In this document: piece by piece, positions 1 to 6,441 of the stretch | Layout of the letters: every line of letters starts with the position of its first letter | How positions within the stretch are numbered: the first letter of the stretch is position 1 | DNA from: Rhizobium sp. LCM 4573 | Lineage (GTDB): Bacteria > Pseudomonadota > Alphaproteobacteria > Rhizobiales > Rhizobiaceae | Reading direction: 5' to 3' | Assembly: GCF_001854865.1 (NCBI RefSeq) | Contig: NZ_MDDW01000005.1 | Location: 211,183-221,321 of the forward strand | DNA: 10,139 bases | The notes under the pieces: model-generated | What the model saw: only the letters and a program-made list of their open reading frames with translations | Told to the model about the DNA's origin: nothing | Database searches by the model: none | Position numbers and translations under genes: made by a program

Positions 1-2
1 AA

Positions 3-28
3 TCCCGCCCGGCGCGGGAGTTTCCTTC
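3..28 (+). terminator. possible intrinsic terminator of an upstream gene
   Basis: A 6-bp perfect stem (TCCCGC at 3-8 with GCGGGA at 14-19) closes a 5-nt loop and is followed by the T-rich stretch GTTTCCTT. This would suit the end of a plus-strand gene lying left of the window. The T tract is interrupted and the gene it would serve is not visible, so the call is weak. Confidence 0.3.
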
Positions 29-131
29 CGCACCGGCCTTGTCCTTCCCGCTTCATCGCGAAATGCTGGAAGCGATGATTCGCGGCATCAGCGCTGCGAA
101 AAGAACCTCGGTGGGCCAGGTCTTGTCGAAA

Positions 132-677
132 ATGCCGTCATTTCCTCGCAACGATCTCCTGAGGATTGGCGCCTTCTGCCTGGCCGCAATCATGCTTTCC
201 GGCTGCATGACGGCAAAGAAGCCTGCGGAAGTCGCAAGCGACGCCGATTCTTCCGCAGCCGCAGCGACGAAACAGCAAGGCGCCCGCGGCATACTCGCCA
301 AAGGCGGCGAAACCACCGCGAACGGCTATGTCGACCCTTATGTCCGCTCCGCCGCCTCGCTGAGTCAGCAAGCCGCAAACGTAGCGACGGAATCGCCGGT
401 GCCTGAAAATCCCGCCGCCGCTACCCAACCCGCATCGCTTGCCGAACTCGTGACGCACCCGACGGGAATCCGTGCCGGCAGCGTCAGCATCTTTTCCGGC
501 CAGGCGCCCGCGGCCTATGCGGAGCCTACCGACACAGCCTCCATACCGGCTGGCCAGCCGACCCAGCGCATCAGCGCGACAACCGGCAGCGTCTTCAGCG
601 CCGCACCGCAGAATTCATCTGCCGCAGATGCGCCGGCATGCGGAACGGACACCCAGGGCCAGCCCCTAAGCTGCTGA
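132..677 (+). CDS. putative lipoprotein of unknown function
   Basis: I do not recognise a family. With the ATG at 132 the product is 181 aa and begins with a typical lipoprotein signal: basic residues (R6, R11), a hydrophobic stretch (about 12-22) and a lipobox LSGC ending at Cys25, the predicted lipidated residue. The mature part is rich in Ala, Ser, Thr, Pro and Gln, looks disordered, and ends with two cysteines (170 and 181) that could form a disulfide. In-frame starts upstream (TTG 39, ATG 63, ATG 75) would put up to 31 extra residues before the signal, so I prefer 132, although only a weak AGG at 118-120 precedes it. It is probably attached to a membrane facing the periplasm. It stands alone before the tRNA cluster; its own promoter was not identified. 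Existence as a gene is likely, function unknown. Confidence 0.6.
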   Translation: MPSFPRNDLLRIGAFCLAAIMLSGCMTAKKPAEVASDADSSAAAATKQQGARGILAKGGETTANGYVDPYVRSAASLSQQAANVATESPVPENPAAATQPASLAELVTHPTGIRAGSVSIFSGQAPAAYAEPTDTASIPAGQPTQRISATTGSVFSAAPQNSSAADAPACGTDTQGQPLSC

Positions 678-752
678 TTTCACAAGCCTACTCTCAAGAT
701 ATCCACGGTTTTTCGGAGCTGTCATTTTTTTGCAAAAAAGTCTGTTTTGGCG

Positions 753-782
753 CTTGCGGGAAAGAAATCACCCCACTATAAG
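753..782 (+). promoter_or_regulatory. promoter of the first tRNA-Glu(TTC) gene
   Basis: The -35 box CTTGCG (753-758) and -10 box CTATAA (776-781) are separated by exactly 17 bp, close to the rhizobial sigma-70 consensus CTTGAC-N17-CTATAT. Nearly the same arrangement precedes the other TTC copy at 1739-1767. A run of seven T at 725-731, part of a T6-GC-A6 palindrome (726-739), lies upstream and could act as an A/T-rich UP-like element. The tRNA begins about 20 bp after the -10 box. Confidence 0.75.
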
Positions 783-801
783 AGCGCTCACCGCAGCGCA
801 C

Positions 802-876
802 GCGCCCTTCGTCTATCGGTTAGGACGCCAGATTTTCATTCTGGAAAGAGGGGTTCGATTCCCCTAGGGCGTGCCA
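802..876 (+). tRNA. tRNA-Glu (anticodon TTC), copy 1
   Basis: The 75-nt sequence folds into a complete cloverleaf. The acceptor stem pairs GCGCCCT (802-808) with AGGGCGT (866-872), with a G-U wobble at the first pair. The anticodon stem CCAGA/TCTGG (828-832, 840-844) holds the loop TTTTCAT with anticodon TTC at 835-837. The T arm is AGGGG-TTCGATT-CCCCT. The variable loop has four nucleotides (AAAG), as is usual for tRNA-Glu. The discriminator is G873 and the CCA end is encoded (874-876). It decodes GAA and GAG. The sequence is identical to the gene at 1783-1857. No intrinsic terminator follows within the 58-nt gap, so it may be co-transcribed with the next tRNA. Confidence 0.97.
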
Positions 877-934
877 CTCTTCCCCGTTTCTATACATCCT
901 TTTTCGTAGTATGGTGCTGATCTTCGGACAGCAG

Positions 935-1009
935 GCGCCCATCGTCTAGCGGTCAGGACGCCGCCCTCTCACGGCGGCAACACGGGTTCGAGTCCCGTTG
1001 GGCGTACCA
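935..1009 (+). tRNA. tRNA-Glu (anticodon CTC)
   Basis: This is a full 75-nt cloverleaf. Acceptor GCGCCCA (935-941) pairs with TGGGCGT (999-1005), again with a G-U first pair. The anticodon stem CCGCC/GGCGG (961-965, 973-977) presents loop CTCTCAC with anticodon CTC at 968-970. The T arm is ACGGG-TTCGAGT-CCCGT, the variable loop is CAAC, and the CCA end is encoded (1007-1009). The discriminator base is A1006, whereas both TTC copies have G. It reads GAG codons. I saw no convincing separate promoter in the 58 nt after the first tRNA, so a two-tRNA transcript from the 753 promoter is likely. Confidence 0.97.
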
Positions 1010-1061
1010 GATCTCATGGTCTCGGCAGCACCTTCATGTAAGATGGCCCCCGCGCCTTTCG

Positions 1062-1098
1062 GCCTCGCCTTGCGAGGCATGCCGCAAGCCACTATATG
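1062..1098 (+). promoter_or_regulatory. predicted promoter and inverted repeat upstream of the PACE gene
   Basis: CTTGCG (1069-1074) and CTATAT (1092-1097) are spaced by 17 bp; the -10 box matches the rhizobial consensus exactly and the -35 box equals that of the two tRNA promoters. The -35 box lies inside a perfect 7-bp inverted repeat with a 3-nt spacer (GCCTCGC at 1062-1068, GCGAGGC at 1072-1078), which could be an operator or the end hairpin of the tRNA transcript, though no T run follows. Transcription would start near 1105, downstream of the ATG at 1096, which supports the start at 1171. Confidence 0.55.
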
Positions 1099-1170
1099 GC
1101 GGTTCAAGCGAGGACGACCTCCCCCATCTGGGAAATCATTCGGGACGGCCCGGTACACTGGATGGGAAAA

Positions 1171-1596
1171 ATGCGTACGACCGGCGATCGCATCCGCCAC
1201 GCTCTCAGCTTCGAAATCATCGGTCTTCTGACCGTCGTGCCGCTCGGCGCCTGGGCATTCAGCATGCCGGCGCACGATATCGGCATCGTCGGCGTCGTCA
1301 GCGCGACGCTCGCCACGGGTTGGAACTATCTTTACAACCTGCTCTTCGATCACGCCCTGCTGAAACTCGGCAAAAGCCTGGAGAAGAGCCTCGCCACGCG
1401 CGTCCTGCATGCGCTTCTCTTCGAAGTCGGCCTGCTGATCGTGCTGATGCCGTTCATCGCCTGGTATCTCGGCGTAAGCCTGCTCCATGCGCTGGTGATG
1501 GACGTGTCCTTCGCCCTCTTCTATGTCGTCTATGCTTTCGTCTTCAATTGGGCCTACGACCGGATCTTTCCGCTGCAGCTCGCGCAGGAATCATAG
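1171..1596 (+). CDS. PACE-family efflux transporter (AceI-like, two BTP domains)
   Basis: This is a 141-aa inner-membrane protein of the proteobacterial antimicrobial compound efflux family; AceI of Acinetobacter, which exports chlorhexidine and short diamines by proton antiport, has a similar length. Two homologous bacterial transmembrane pair repeats are visible: R7-xx-H10-AL-x-F14-E15 in the first half and R77-xx-H80-ALL-F84-E85 in the second, each followed by two hydrophobic helices and a Trp/Tyr/Asn-rich loop ending in FD (59-60) or YD (129-130). E15 matches in position the glutamate reported essential in AceI. The ATG at 1171 follows GGGAAAA and gives the family's usual N terminus; ATG 1162 and ATG 1096 are alternatives, the latter overlapping the predicted -10 box. 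The gene sits between tRNA-Glu genes with its own predicted promoter. The substrate here is unknown. Confidence 0.88.
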   Translation: MRTTGDRIRHALSFEIIGLLTVVPLGAWAFSMPAHDIGIVGVVSATLATGWNYLYNLLFDHALLKLGKSLEKSLATRVLHALLFEVGLLIVLMPFIAWYLGVSLLHALVMDVSFALFYVVYAFVFNWAYDRIFPLQLAQES

Positions 1597-1738
1597 TTGC
1601 CGCACGATCACGCTGCCCGACCTGCACGGCGGCGCGATCGGCCTAACCGGCTGTTTCCGCTTTTCTTTCGACCTGAAAAGGCAAGCGCTTTCCACCAATA
1701 TTTTTTTGCACGCCCGAAGGGAAAAACGCATTTTTGCG

Positions 1739-1768
1739 CTTGCGGGAATCCCATGCCCTCTCTATAAG
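1739..1768 (+). promoter_or_regulatory. promoter of the second tRNA-Glu(TTC) gene
   Basis: CTTGCG (1739-1744), a 17-bp spacer and CTATAA (1762-1767) repeat the arrangement found before copy 1. Shared words include GCGCTTGCGGGAA around the -35 box and CTATAAG followed one base later by GCGCTCACCGCA. The leader between the -10 box and the tRNA is 5 nt shorter than in copy 1, explained by loss or gain of GCGCA. A seven-T run at 1701-1707 lies upstream, as in copy 1. The rest of the gap from the PACE stop (1597-1738) shows no gene and no clear terminator. Confidence 0.75.
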
Positions 1769-1782
1769 GGCGCTCACCGCAC

Positions 1783-1857
1783 GCGCCCTTCGTCTATCGG
1801 TTAGGACGCCAGATTTTCATTCTGGAAAGAGGGGTTCGATTCCCCTAGGGCGTGCCA
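1783..1857 (+). tRNA. tRNA-Glu (anticodon TTC), copy 2
   Basis: Every one of the 75 bases equals the gene at 802-876: acceptor GCGCCCT/AGGGCGT, anticodon TTC at 1816-1818, T arm AGGGG-TTCGATT-CCCCT, discriminator G1854 and encoded CCA at 1855-1857. The two genes start 981 bp apart in the same orientation. The first bases downstream (ACT, then CTTCCC) also resemble those after copy 1. It converges on recJ, whose stop codon is only 38 bp away; the gap holds only a weak 4-bp hairpin (CTGA-TTTT-TCAG). Confidence 0.97.
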
Positions 1858-1895
1858 CTTCTTCCCTGATTTTTCAGTTGGTTTCAGCTTTCTGC

Positions 1896-3728
1896 TCACA
1901 AAGCAGGTGAAGCGTCGAGAATGCGCAGCTGCATGCGGCGATTGCCCTGCCACTGGTCCGCGCTGAGGCAGCCGGCCACGTGGATCTGATTGCCGCGCGA
2001 GTTGAGGAGCAGGTTGCCGAGCGGTGTGTCCGCGGCCCGGAAGGCGATGCCATCAAGCCGCGTCCCATCGGCCGATTCCAGCGTGACCTTCACATGCGCG
2101 GTGCCCACCATGCGGACGTCCTTCACCCTATGCGCCGGGATCGCGAAGACCGGCTGGGCATGGCCCGAGCCGAAGGGTCCCGCCTGCTCGATCTGGTCGA
2201 AGAGGTCGAGCGTCGCGCCTGAGGCCGAAAGAGCGCCGTCTATCTTCAACACATGGTTGGCGACCAGCACCGGCACCTTTTCCGCCGCCGTTTCCTCGAA
2301 GAAGGCGCGCAGACGTCCGAGATTGCCCCGCTCCACCGTCAGGCCCGCTGCCATTGCGTGGCCGCCGCCCTTCACGAGAAGCCCCGCCTCCACGGCCGCC
2401 CGAACCATGCGGCCCATGTCGAACCCATTGATCGAACGGCCGGAACCTGTGCCCTTGCCCGAGGGATCGAATGCGATCGCGAAGGCGGGCCGCTTGAACT
2501 TCTCCTTGAGCCGCGCGGCGATCAGGCCGACTATGCCTGGATGCCAGCTCTCGCGTGCCGTCACCAGCACCGAGGCGCCCTCGCCATTGCCGTATTCCGC
2601 CAGCACCTCGGCTTCCGCCTCCGCCAGCATCGCGGCTTCCATGGCCTGGCGCTCCCGGTTCAGCTCGTCCAGCCGCCCGGCGATCACCTCCGCCTCGGTC
2701 GTATCGTCCATGGTCAGCAGCCGGCTCCCGAGCGCCGCGTCGCCGATCCGCCCGCCTGCATTGATGCGCGGCCCGATCAGAAATCCGAAATGATAGGGCG
2801 TCACGGGCCCGCCGAGTCCTGCCTTGCGGAAGAGCGCCGCAAGCCCTGCATTTCCCATATGCCGAGCTGCGATCAGCCCCTTCACCACATAGGCCCGGTT
2901 GAGCCCCTTGAGCGGCACGACATCGCAAACCGTCGCCAGAGCCACCAGATCGAGCCAGACAAGCAGATCGAGCGTACGCGCCCGCTCGTCGCCCCGCTCG
3001 CGGAGCAGCCGCGCGGTCGCCACCAGCACCATGAAGACGACGCCCGCCGCACAGAGATGCCCCTGCCCAGAAAGATCGTCTTCCCGGTTCGGATTGACGA
3101 GCGCGAGGCAGGGCGGCAGCTCCTGGCCAAGCTGGTGGTGGTCGATCACCACGACGTCACAGCCTTCGTCCCGGGCTGCACCGAGTGCATCATGGCTCGT
3201 AGAGCCGCAATCGACGGTGACGATCAGGCTCGCGCCATTGGCGATAAGCTGGCGGATCGCTGCCGGATTGGGGCCGTAACCCTCGAATATGCGGTCGGGA
3301 ATGTAGATCTCGGCCTGAATGCCGAAATGGCGAAGGAAACGGTAGAGGATCGCCGAGGAAGCCGCGCCGTCGACATCATAGTCCCCGAAGATCGCAACCC
3401 GTTCCCCGGCCTTCACCGCCGCCGCCAGCCTTCCAGCCGCCTTCTCGCAATCGGTCAGCGTGAAAGGTTCCGGCATCAGCGAGCGTATGGTGGGGTCGAG
3501 AAAGGCCGGCGCCTCGTCCATTCCCACACCGCGGCCTGCCAGAACGCGGGCAACGAGTTCGGGAATGCCGTGCACCTGCGCGATCCCAAGCGCGCGGTTC
3601 TGCGCCGCCTGGTCGAGGCGCGACACCCATCGCTGATCGCTTATGGAGCGCTCGACGTTGAGGAATGCCCGCGGCACGGGATCGATCGCCTCGGCCGCCG
3701 ATTGGAGTCCGCTAATCATTCTGGTCAT
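1896..3728 (-). CDS. recJ: single-stranded-DNA-specific exonuclease RecJ
   Basis: RecJ is a cytoplasmic 5'-to-3' single-strand DNA exonuclease used in recombination, mismatch and base-excision repair. With the start at 3728 the protein is 610 aa (E. coli: 577). The DHH-family motifs appear in order: FGDYDVDG (D116, D118), VTVDCGS (D173), the DHH triplet (196-198), TVCDVV (D269), GPRINAGGRIGDA (319-331), then the DHHA1-type WHPGIVGLIA (395-404) and KGGGHAMAAG (453-462), followed by an OB-like C-terminal region. All metal-binding aspartates and histidines seem present. In-frame ATGs also exist at 3773, 3746 and 3719. The one at 3773 lies in the loop of a terminator-like hairpin, so I reject it; 3728 is preceded by AAGCGG. 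The gene follows hom on the same strand and converges on tRNA-Glu copy 2. Confidence 0.95.
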   Translation of the reverse strand: MTRMISGLQSAAEAIDPVPRAFLNVERSISDQRWVSRLDQAAQNRALGIAQVHGIPELVARVLAGRGVGMDEAPAFLDPTIRSLMPEPFTLTDCEKAAGRLAAAVKAGERVAIFGDYDVDGAASSAILYRFLRHFGIQAEIYIPDRIFEGYGPNPAAIRQLIANGASLIVTVDCGSTSHDALGAARDEGCDVVVIDHHQLGQELPPCLALVNPNREDDLSGQGHLCAAGVVFMVLVATARLLRERGDERARTLDLLVWLDLVALATVCDVVPLKGLNRAYVVKGLIAARHMGNAGLAALFRKAGLGGPVTPYHFGFLIGPRINAGGRIGDAALGSRLLTMDDTTEAEVIAGRLDELNRERQAMEAAMLAEAEAEVLAEYGNGEGASVLVTARESWHPGIVGLIAARLKEKFKRPAFAIAFDPSGKGTGSGRSINGFDMGRMVRAAVEAGLLVKGGGHAMAAGLTVERGNLGRLRAFFEETAAEKVPVLVANHVLKIDGALSASGATLDLFDQIEQAGPFGSGHAQPVFAIPAHRVKDVRMVGTAHVKVTLESADGTRLDGIAFRAADTPLGNLLLNSRGNQIHVAGCLSADQWQGNRRMQLRILDASPAL

Positions 3729-3750
3729 CAACCGCTTGTAGCGCATCGCC

Positions 3751-3784
3751 TGTAAAAGCGGAACGCCCGGCATGTCACCGGGCG
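3751..3784 (-). terminator. probable intrinsic terminator after hom
   Basis: A perfect 7-bp GC-rich stem (CGCCCGG at 3764-3770 with CCGGGCG at 3778-3784) closes a 7-nt loop. Read on the minus strand it is followed by TTCCGCTTTT, a broken U-rich tail. It begins 38 bp after the hom stop codon and would end the aminotransferase-hom transcript, leaving recJ dependent on read-through or on a promoter I could not identify. The ATG at 3771-3773 falls inside the loop. Confidence 0.5.
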
Positions 3785-3822
3785 GTGGATAGAGGTGTTG
3801 ATAACCCGATCGAAAGAGAGCT

Positions 3823-5145
3823 CTAGAATGCCTTCGGCCGCTCGATGCGGATCACCTGCGGCTCGCCGATCAGATAGCTTTCCGCCTTGACGGCAGCCAC
3901 CGCCTTGCGCACGGAATCCTCGGTCGTCGCGTGGGTCACGAGGATGATCGTCTTGAACTCCGAGGTCCCGGCATCCGGCCGCGCGCGCTGCACGATCGAT
4001 TCCAGCGAAATGCCGTTCTCGGCCATGCGCGCCGCGATGCTGGCGAAGACGCCGGTGCGGTCGGCCACGGTCAACCGGATAAAATAGCCCCCCTCGTGGC
4101 TGCGCATCCGTGCACGCTTGTAGGGCGCGAGCGCCGCTGCCGGCGTACCGAGAACGGGCACGCGCTGGGCGCCCGGACGGCTTTTGGCGATATCGGCGAT
4201 GTCGCCGAGCACCGCGGAGGCGGTGGCGCTGCCCCCTGCTCCCGGCCCCACCATCAGAAGTTCGCCGAGGATATCGGATTCGATCGCCACCGCATTGGTG
4301 ACGCCATCCACCTGCGCGATGACGCTGTCATGCGGCACCATGGTCGGATGCACGCGCTGCTCGATCCCGCCCTCGGTCTTCTGGGCTACCCCGAGAAGCT
4401 TGATGCGGTAGCCGAGATCGGCGGCCGCATGGATATCCTCGATAGAGATATTGCTGATGCCTTCGAGATAGATTTCATCGGCGGCGATCTGCGTGCCGAA
4501 AGCGAGCGTAGTGAGGATCGCAAGCTTGTGGGCCGTATCGTTCCCCTCGATATCGAAGGTCGGATCGGCCTCGGCATAACCCAACCGTTGTGCATCCTTC
4601 AGGCAGGCTTCGAAGGAAAGTCCCTCCTTCTCCATCCTCGTCAGGATGTAGTTGCAGGTGCCGTTCATGATGCCATAGACGCGCGAAATGGTATTGCCGG
4701 TGAGCGACTCCCTGAGAGCCTTGATGACCGGAATGCCGCCTGCGACCGCCGCTTCGAAATTGAGAAGGGCGCCCTTTTCCTCGGCAATCGCCGCAAGCTC
4801 AACGCCGCAGCGGGCGAGCAGCGCCTTGTTGGCCGTCACCACGTGGAGACCACGGGCGAGTGCAGCGCGAACCGAAAGATCGGCCGGGCCGCTCGCTCCG
4901 CCCATCAGTTCCACGAAAACGTCAATATCGGCTTCGGCAGCCAGCTTTTCGGGTGTGTCGAACCATGTGACGCCGGAAAGATCGATGCCCCGATCCCGGC
5001 TCTTGTCGCGGGCGCTAACGGCCGTAATCTCGATCGCCCTGCCGCAGGTGACGGCGAGTTCGTTGGCGCGGCTCTGGATGATCCGCACCAGCGATGCGCC
5101 AACGGTTCCAAGACCCGCAATGCCGACTTTGAGGGCGTCTGCCAT
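3823..5145 (-). CDS. hom: homoserine dehydrogenase with C-terminal ACT domain
   Basis: The enzyme reduces aspartate semialdehyde to homoserine with NAD(P)H, the branch step toward threonine and methionine. The 440-aa protein has a Rossmann motif G11-x-G13-xx-G16 near the N terminus, VTANKALL around K107, GGIPVIKALRESL (137-149), the conserved GIMNGTCNYIL (158-168), the catalytic pair D203 and K207 in NDTAHK (by comparison with yeast D219/K223), and a glycine-rich segment GPGAGGSATASAVLGD (300-315). An ACT domain from about 353 (YFIRLTVADRTGVFASIA) to 425 suggests feedback control, classically by threonine. The start at 5145 is set by AGGAAAA eight bases upstream and by the usual N terminus; an in-frame ATG at 5208 would overlap the aminotransferase stop and is less likely. 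It follows the aminotransferase by 59 bp, probably in one transcript. Confidence 0.96.
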   Translation of the reverse strand: MADALKVGIAGLGTVGASLVRIIQSRANELAVTCGRAIEITAVSARDKSRDRGIDLSGVTWFDTPEKLAAEADIDVFVELMGGASGPADLSVRAALARGLHVVTANKALLARCGVELAAIAEEKGALLNFEAAVAGGIPVIKALRESLTGNTISRVYGIMNGTCNYILTRMEKEGLSFEACLKDAQRLGYAEADPTFDIEGNDTAHKLAILTTLAFGTQIAADEIYLEGISNISIEDIHAAADLGYRIKLLGVAQKTEGGIEQRVHPTMVPHDSVIAQVDGVTNAVAIESDILGELLMVGPGAGGSATASAVLGDIADIAKSRPGAQRVPVLGTPAAALAPYKRARMRSHEGGYFIRLTVADRTGVFASIAARMAENGISLESIVQRARPDAGTSEFKTIILVTHATTEDSVRKAVAAVKAESYLIGEPQVIRIERPKAF

Positions 5146-5171
5146 GCTGCTTTTCCTGACTATGGAAGATC

Positions 5172-5191
5172 GGCGGCCCGGCCGGGCCGCC
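5172..5191. repeat. perfect 20-bp GC-only palindrome between the aminotransferase and hom
   Basis: The ten bases GGCGGCCCGG are followed directly by their exact reverse complement, so the whole 20 bp is a palindrome made only of G and C. In RNA it could fold as an 8-bp stem with a 4-nt loop. It lies in the 59-bp gap before hom, with no T run after it on either strand, so it is not a standard terminator. Possible roles are an operator, an attenuating or processing hairpin that sets the aminotransferase:hom ratio, or none. Confidence 0.7.
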
Positions 5192-5204
5192 TGGATGGAT
5201 TGCC

Positions 5205-6422
5205 TCAACGGTGCGCGTTGAGCGAAATCACGTTGTGCATCGTGTCGTCGGCCGTCGAGAGGAACTTCTTGATGTTCCGCGCTGCCTGGCGGATGCGGTG
5301 CTCGTTCTCGACCAGCGCGAGACGCACATAGTCGTCGCCCTGTTCGCCGAACCCGACGCCGGGGGCAACCGCGACGCTCGCCTTCTCAACCAGGAGCTTG
5401 GAGAATTCCAGCGAGCCGAGATGGCGGAACTTCTCGGGGATCTTCGCCCAGGCGAACATTGTGGCGGCTGGCGGAGGAACCTCGAAGCCCGCCTTGCCGA
5501 AGCTTTCCACCATCACGTCACGGCGGCGGCTGTAGACGTTGCGCACTTCGGCGATATCGGAGCCGTCGCCGTTGAGCGCATGGGTCGCGGCCACCTGGAT
5601 CGGCGTGAAGGCGCCGTAATCGAGATAGGACTTCACCCGCGTCAATGCCGAGATCAGCCGCTCGTTGCCGACCGCAAAGCCCATGCGCCAGCCGGGCATG
5701 GAGAAGGTCTTCGACATGGAGGTGAACTCCACGGCGACATCGATCGCGCCCGGCACCTGCAGCACGGAGGGCGGCGGATCGCCATCGAAGTAGATTTCCG
5801 AATAGGCAAGATCCGACAGCACGAGAATGTCGTGCTTCCTGGCGAAGCTCACCACTTCCTTGTAGAAATCCAGCGTCGCGACATGCGCCGTCGGGTTGGA
5901 CGGGTAGTTGAGGATCAACGCAAGCGGCTTCGGAATCGAATGCCGGACCGCCCGCTCCAGCGGCGGAAAGAAGCTGTCATCCGGCTCGACCGAGATGGAG
6001 CGGATCACGCCGCCGGCCATCAGGAAGCCGAAAGCATGGATCGGATAGGTGGGATTCGGGCACAGAATGACGTCGCCCGGCGCGGTGATCGCCTGCGCCA
6101 TGTTGGCGAAACCCTCCTTGGAGCCGAGGGTCGCGACGACCTGCGTTTCAGGGTTCAGCTTCACGCCGAAGCGGCGGGCATAATAGGCGGCCTGGGCGCG
6201 GCGCAGACCCGGAATTCCCTTGGAGGAAGAATAGCGGTGCGTGCGCGGGTCCTGAACCACTTCGCAAAGCTTTTCGACGATCGCCTTGGGCGTCGGAAGA
6301 TCGGGGTTGCCCATGCCGAGATCGATAATGTCGGCGCCACCCGCTCGCGCGCTCGCTTTCAAACGGTTGACCTGTTCGAAAACGTAGGGCGGCAAACGCC
6401 GGACTTTATGAAACTCTTCCAT
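5205..6422 (-). CDS. class I/II PLP-dependent aminotransferase (AlaC / LL-DAP aminotransferase-like)
   Basis: This 405-aa cytoplasmic fold-type I aminotransferase resembles the E. coli AlaC (YfdZ) / LL-diaminopimelate aminotransferase group. Visible landmarks are IDLGMGNPDLPTP (33-45), NYPSNPTA (172-179, cofactor and substrate contacts), SDLAYSEI with D204 and Y207 contacting the PLP ring, SMSKTFSMPGWRMGF with Schiff-base K238 and R246, and YVRLAL with R367, the expected carboxylate-binding arginine. The ATG at 6422 is preceded by GGGGAATAAC and gives the family N terminus MEEFHKVRRLPPYVF; an upstream in-frame ATG at 6557 would run into the neighbouring lipoprotein gene. It precedes hom by 59 bp, suggesting co-transcription and a role in alanine, aspartate-family or methionine metabolism. 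Which amino acid it prefers cannot be read from the sequence, so no symbol is given. Confidence 0.92.
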   Translation of the reverse strand: MEEFHKVRRLPPYVFEQVNRLKASARAGGADIIDLGMGNPDLPTPKAIVEKLCEVVQDPRTHRYSSSKGIPGLRRAQAAYYARRFGVKLNPETQVVATLGSKEGFANMAQAITAPGDVILCPNPTYPIHAFGFLMAGGVIRSISVEPDDSFFPPLERAVRHSIPKPLALILNYPSNPTAHVATLDFYKEVVSFARKHDILVLSDLAYSEIYFDGDPPPSVLQVPGAIDVAVEFTSMSKTFSMPGWRMGFAVGNERLISALTRVKSYLDYGAFTPIQVAATHALNGDGSDIAEVRNVYSRRRDVMVESFGKAGFEVPPPAATMFAWAKIPEKFRHLGSLEFSKLLVEKASVAVAPGVGFGEQGDDYVRLALVENEHRIRQAARNIKKFLSTADDTMHNVISLNAHR

Positions 6423-6441
6423 GTTATTCCCCGGGAAGGAT

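Noticed and set aside
1096..1170. Upstream start for the PACE protein at ATG 1096
   Set aside because: It overlaps the predicted -10 box, adds residues not seen in the family, and the later ATG at 1171 has a purine-rich ribosome binding site.
946..1488. Minus-strand open frame across tRNA-Glu(CTC) and the PACE gene
   Set aside because: It overlaps a tRNA and an intact transporter gene and encodes a charged sequence without recognisable features.
1683..1707. AAGCGCTT palindrome followed by a seven-T run as a terminator for the PACE gene
   Set aside because: The palindrome has no room for a loop and a mismatch breaks the extended stem; the T run more likely serves as an A/T-rich element of the tRNA promoter.
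802..1857. tRNA genes as integration sites for a genomic island
   Set aside because: No integrase and no partial tRNA 3'-end repeat were seen; both TTC copies are complete with their own promoters, which fits gene duplication rather than att sites.
2253..3755. Long plus-strand open frame (500 codons) opposite recJ
   Set aside because: It mirrors the recJ coding strand, has no recognisable motif, and recJ motifs run through the same bases.
3931..5331. Long plus-strand open frame (466 codons) opposite hom
   Set aside because: A shadow of hom that also runs into the aminotransferase end; charged, patternless composition.
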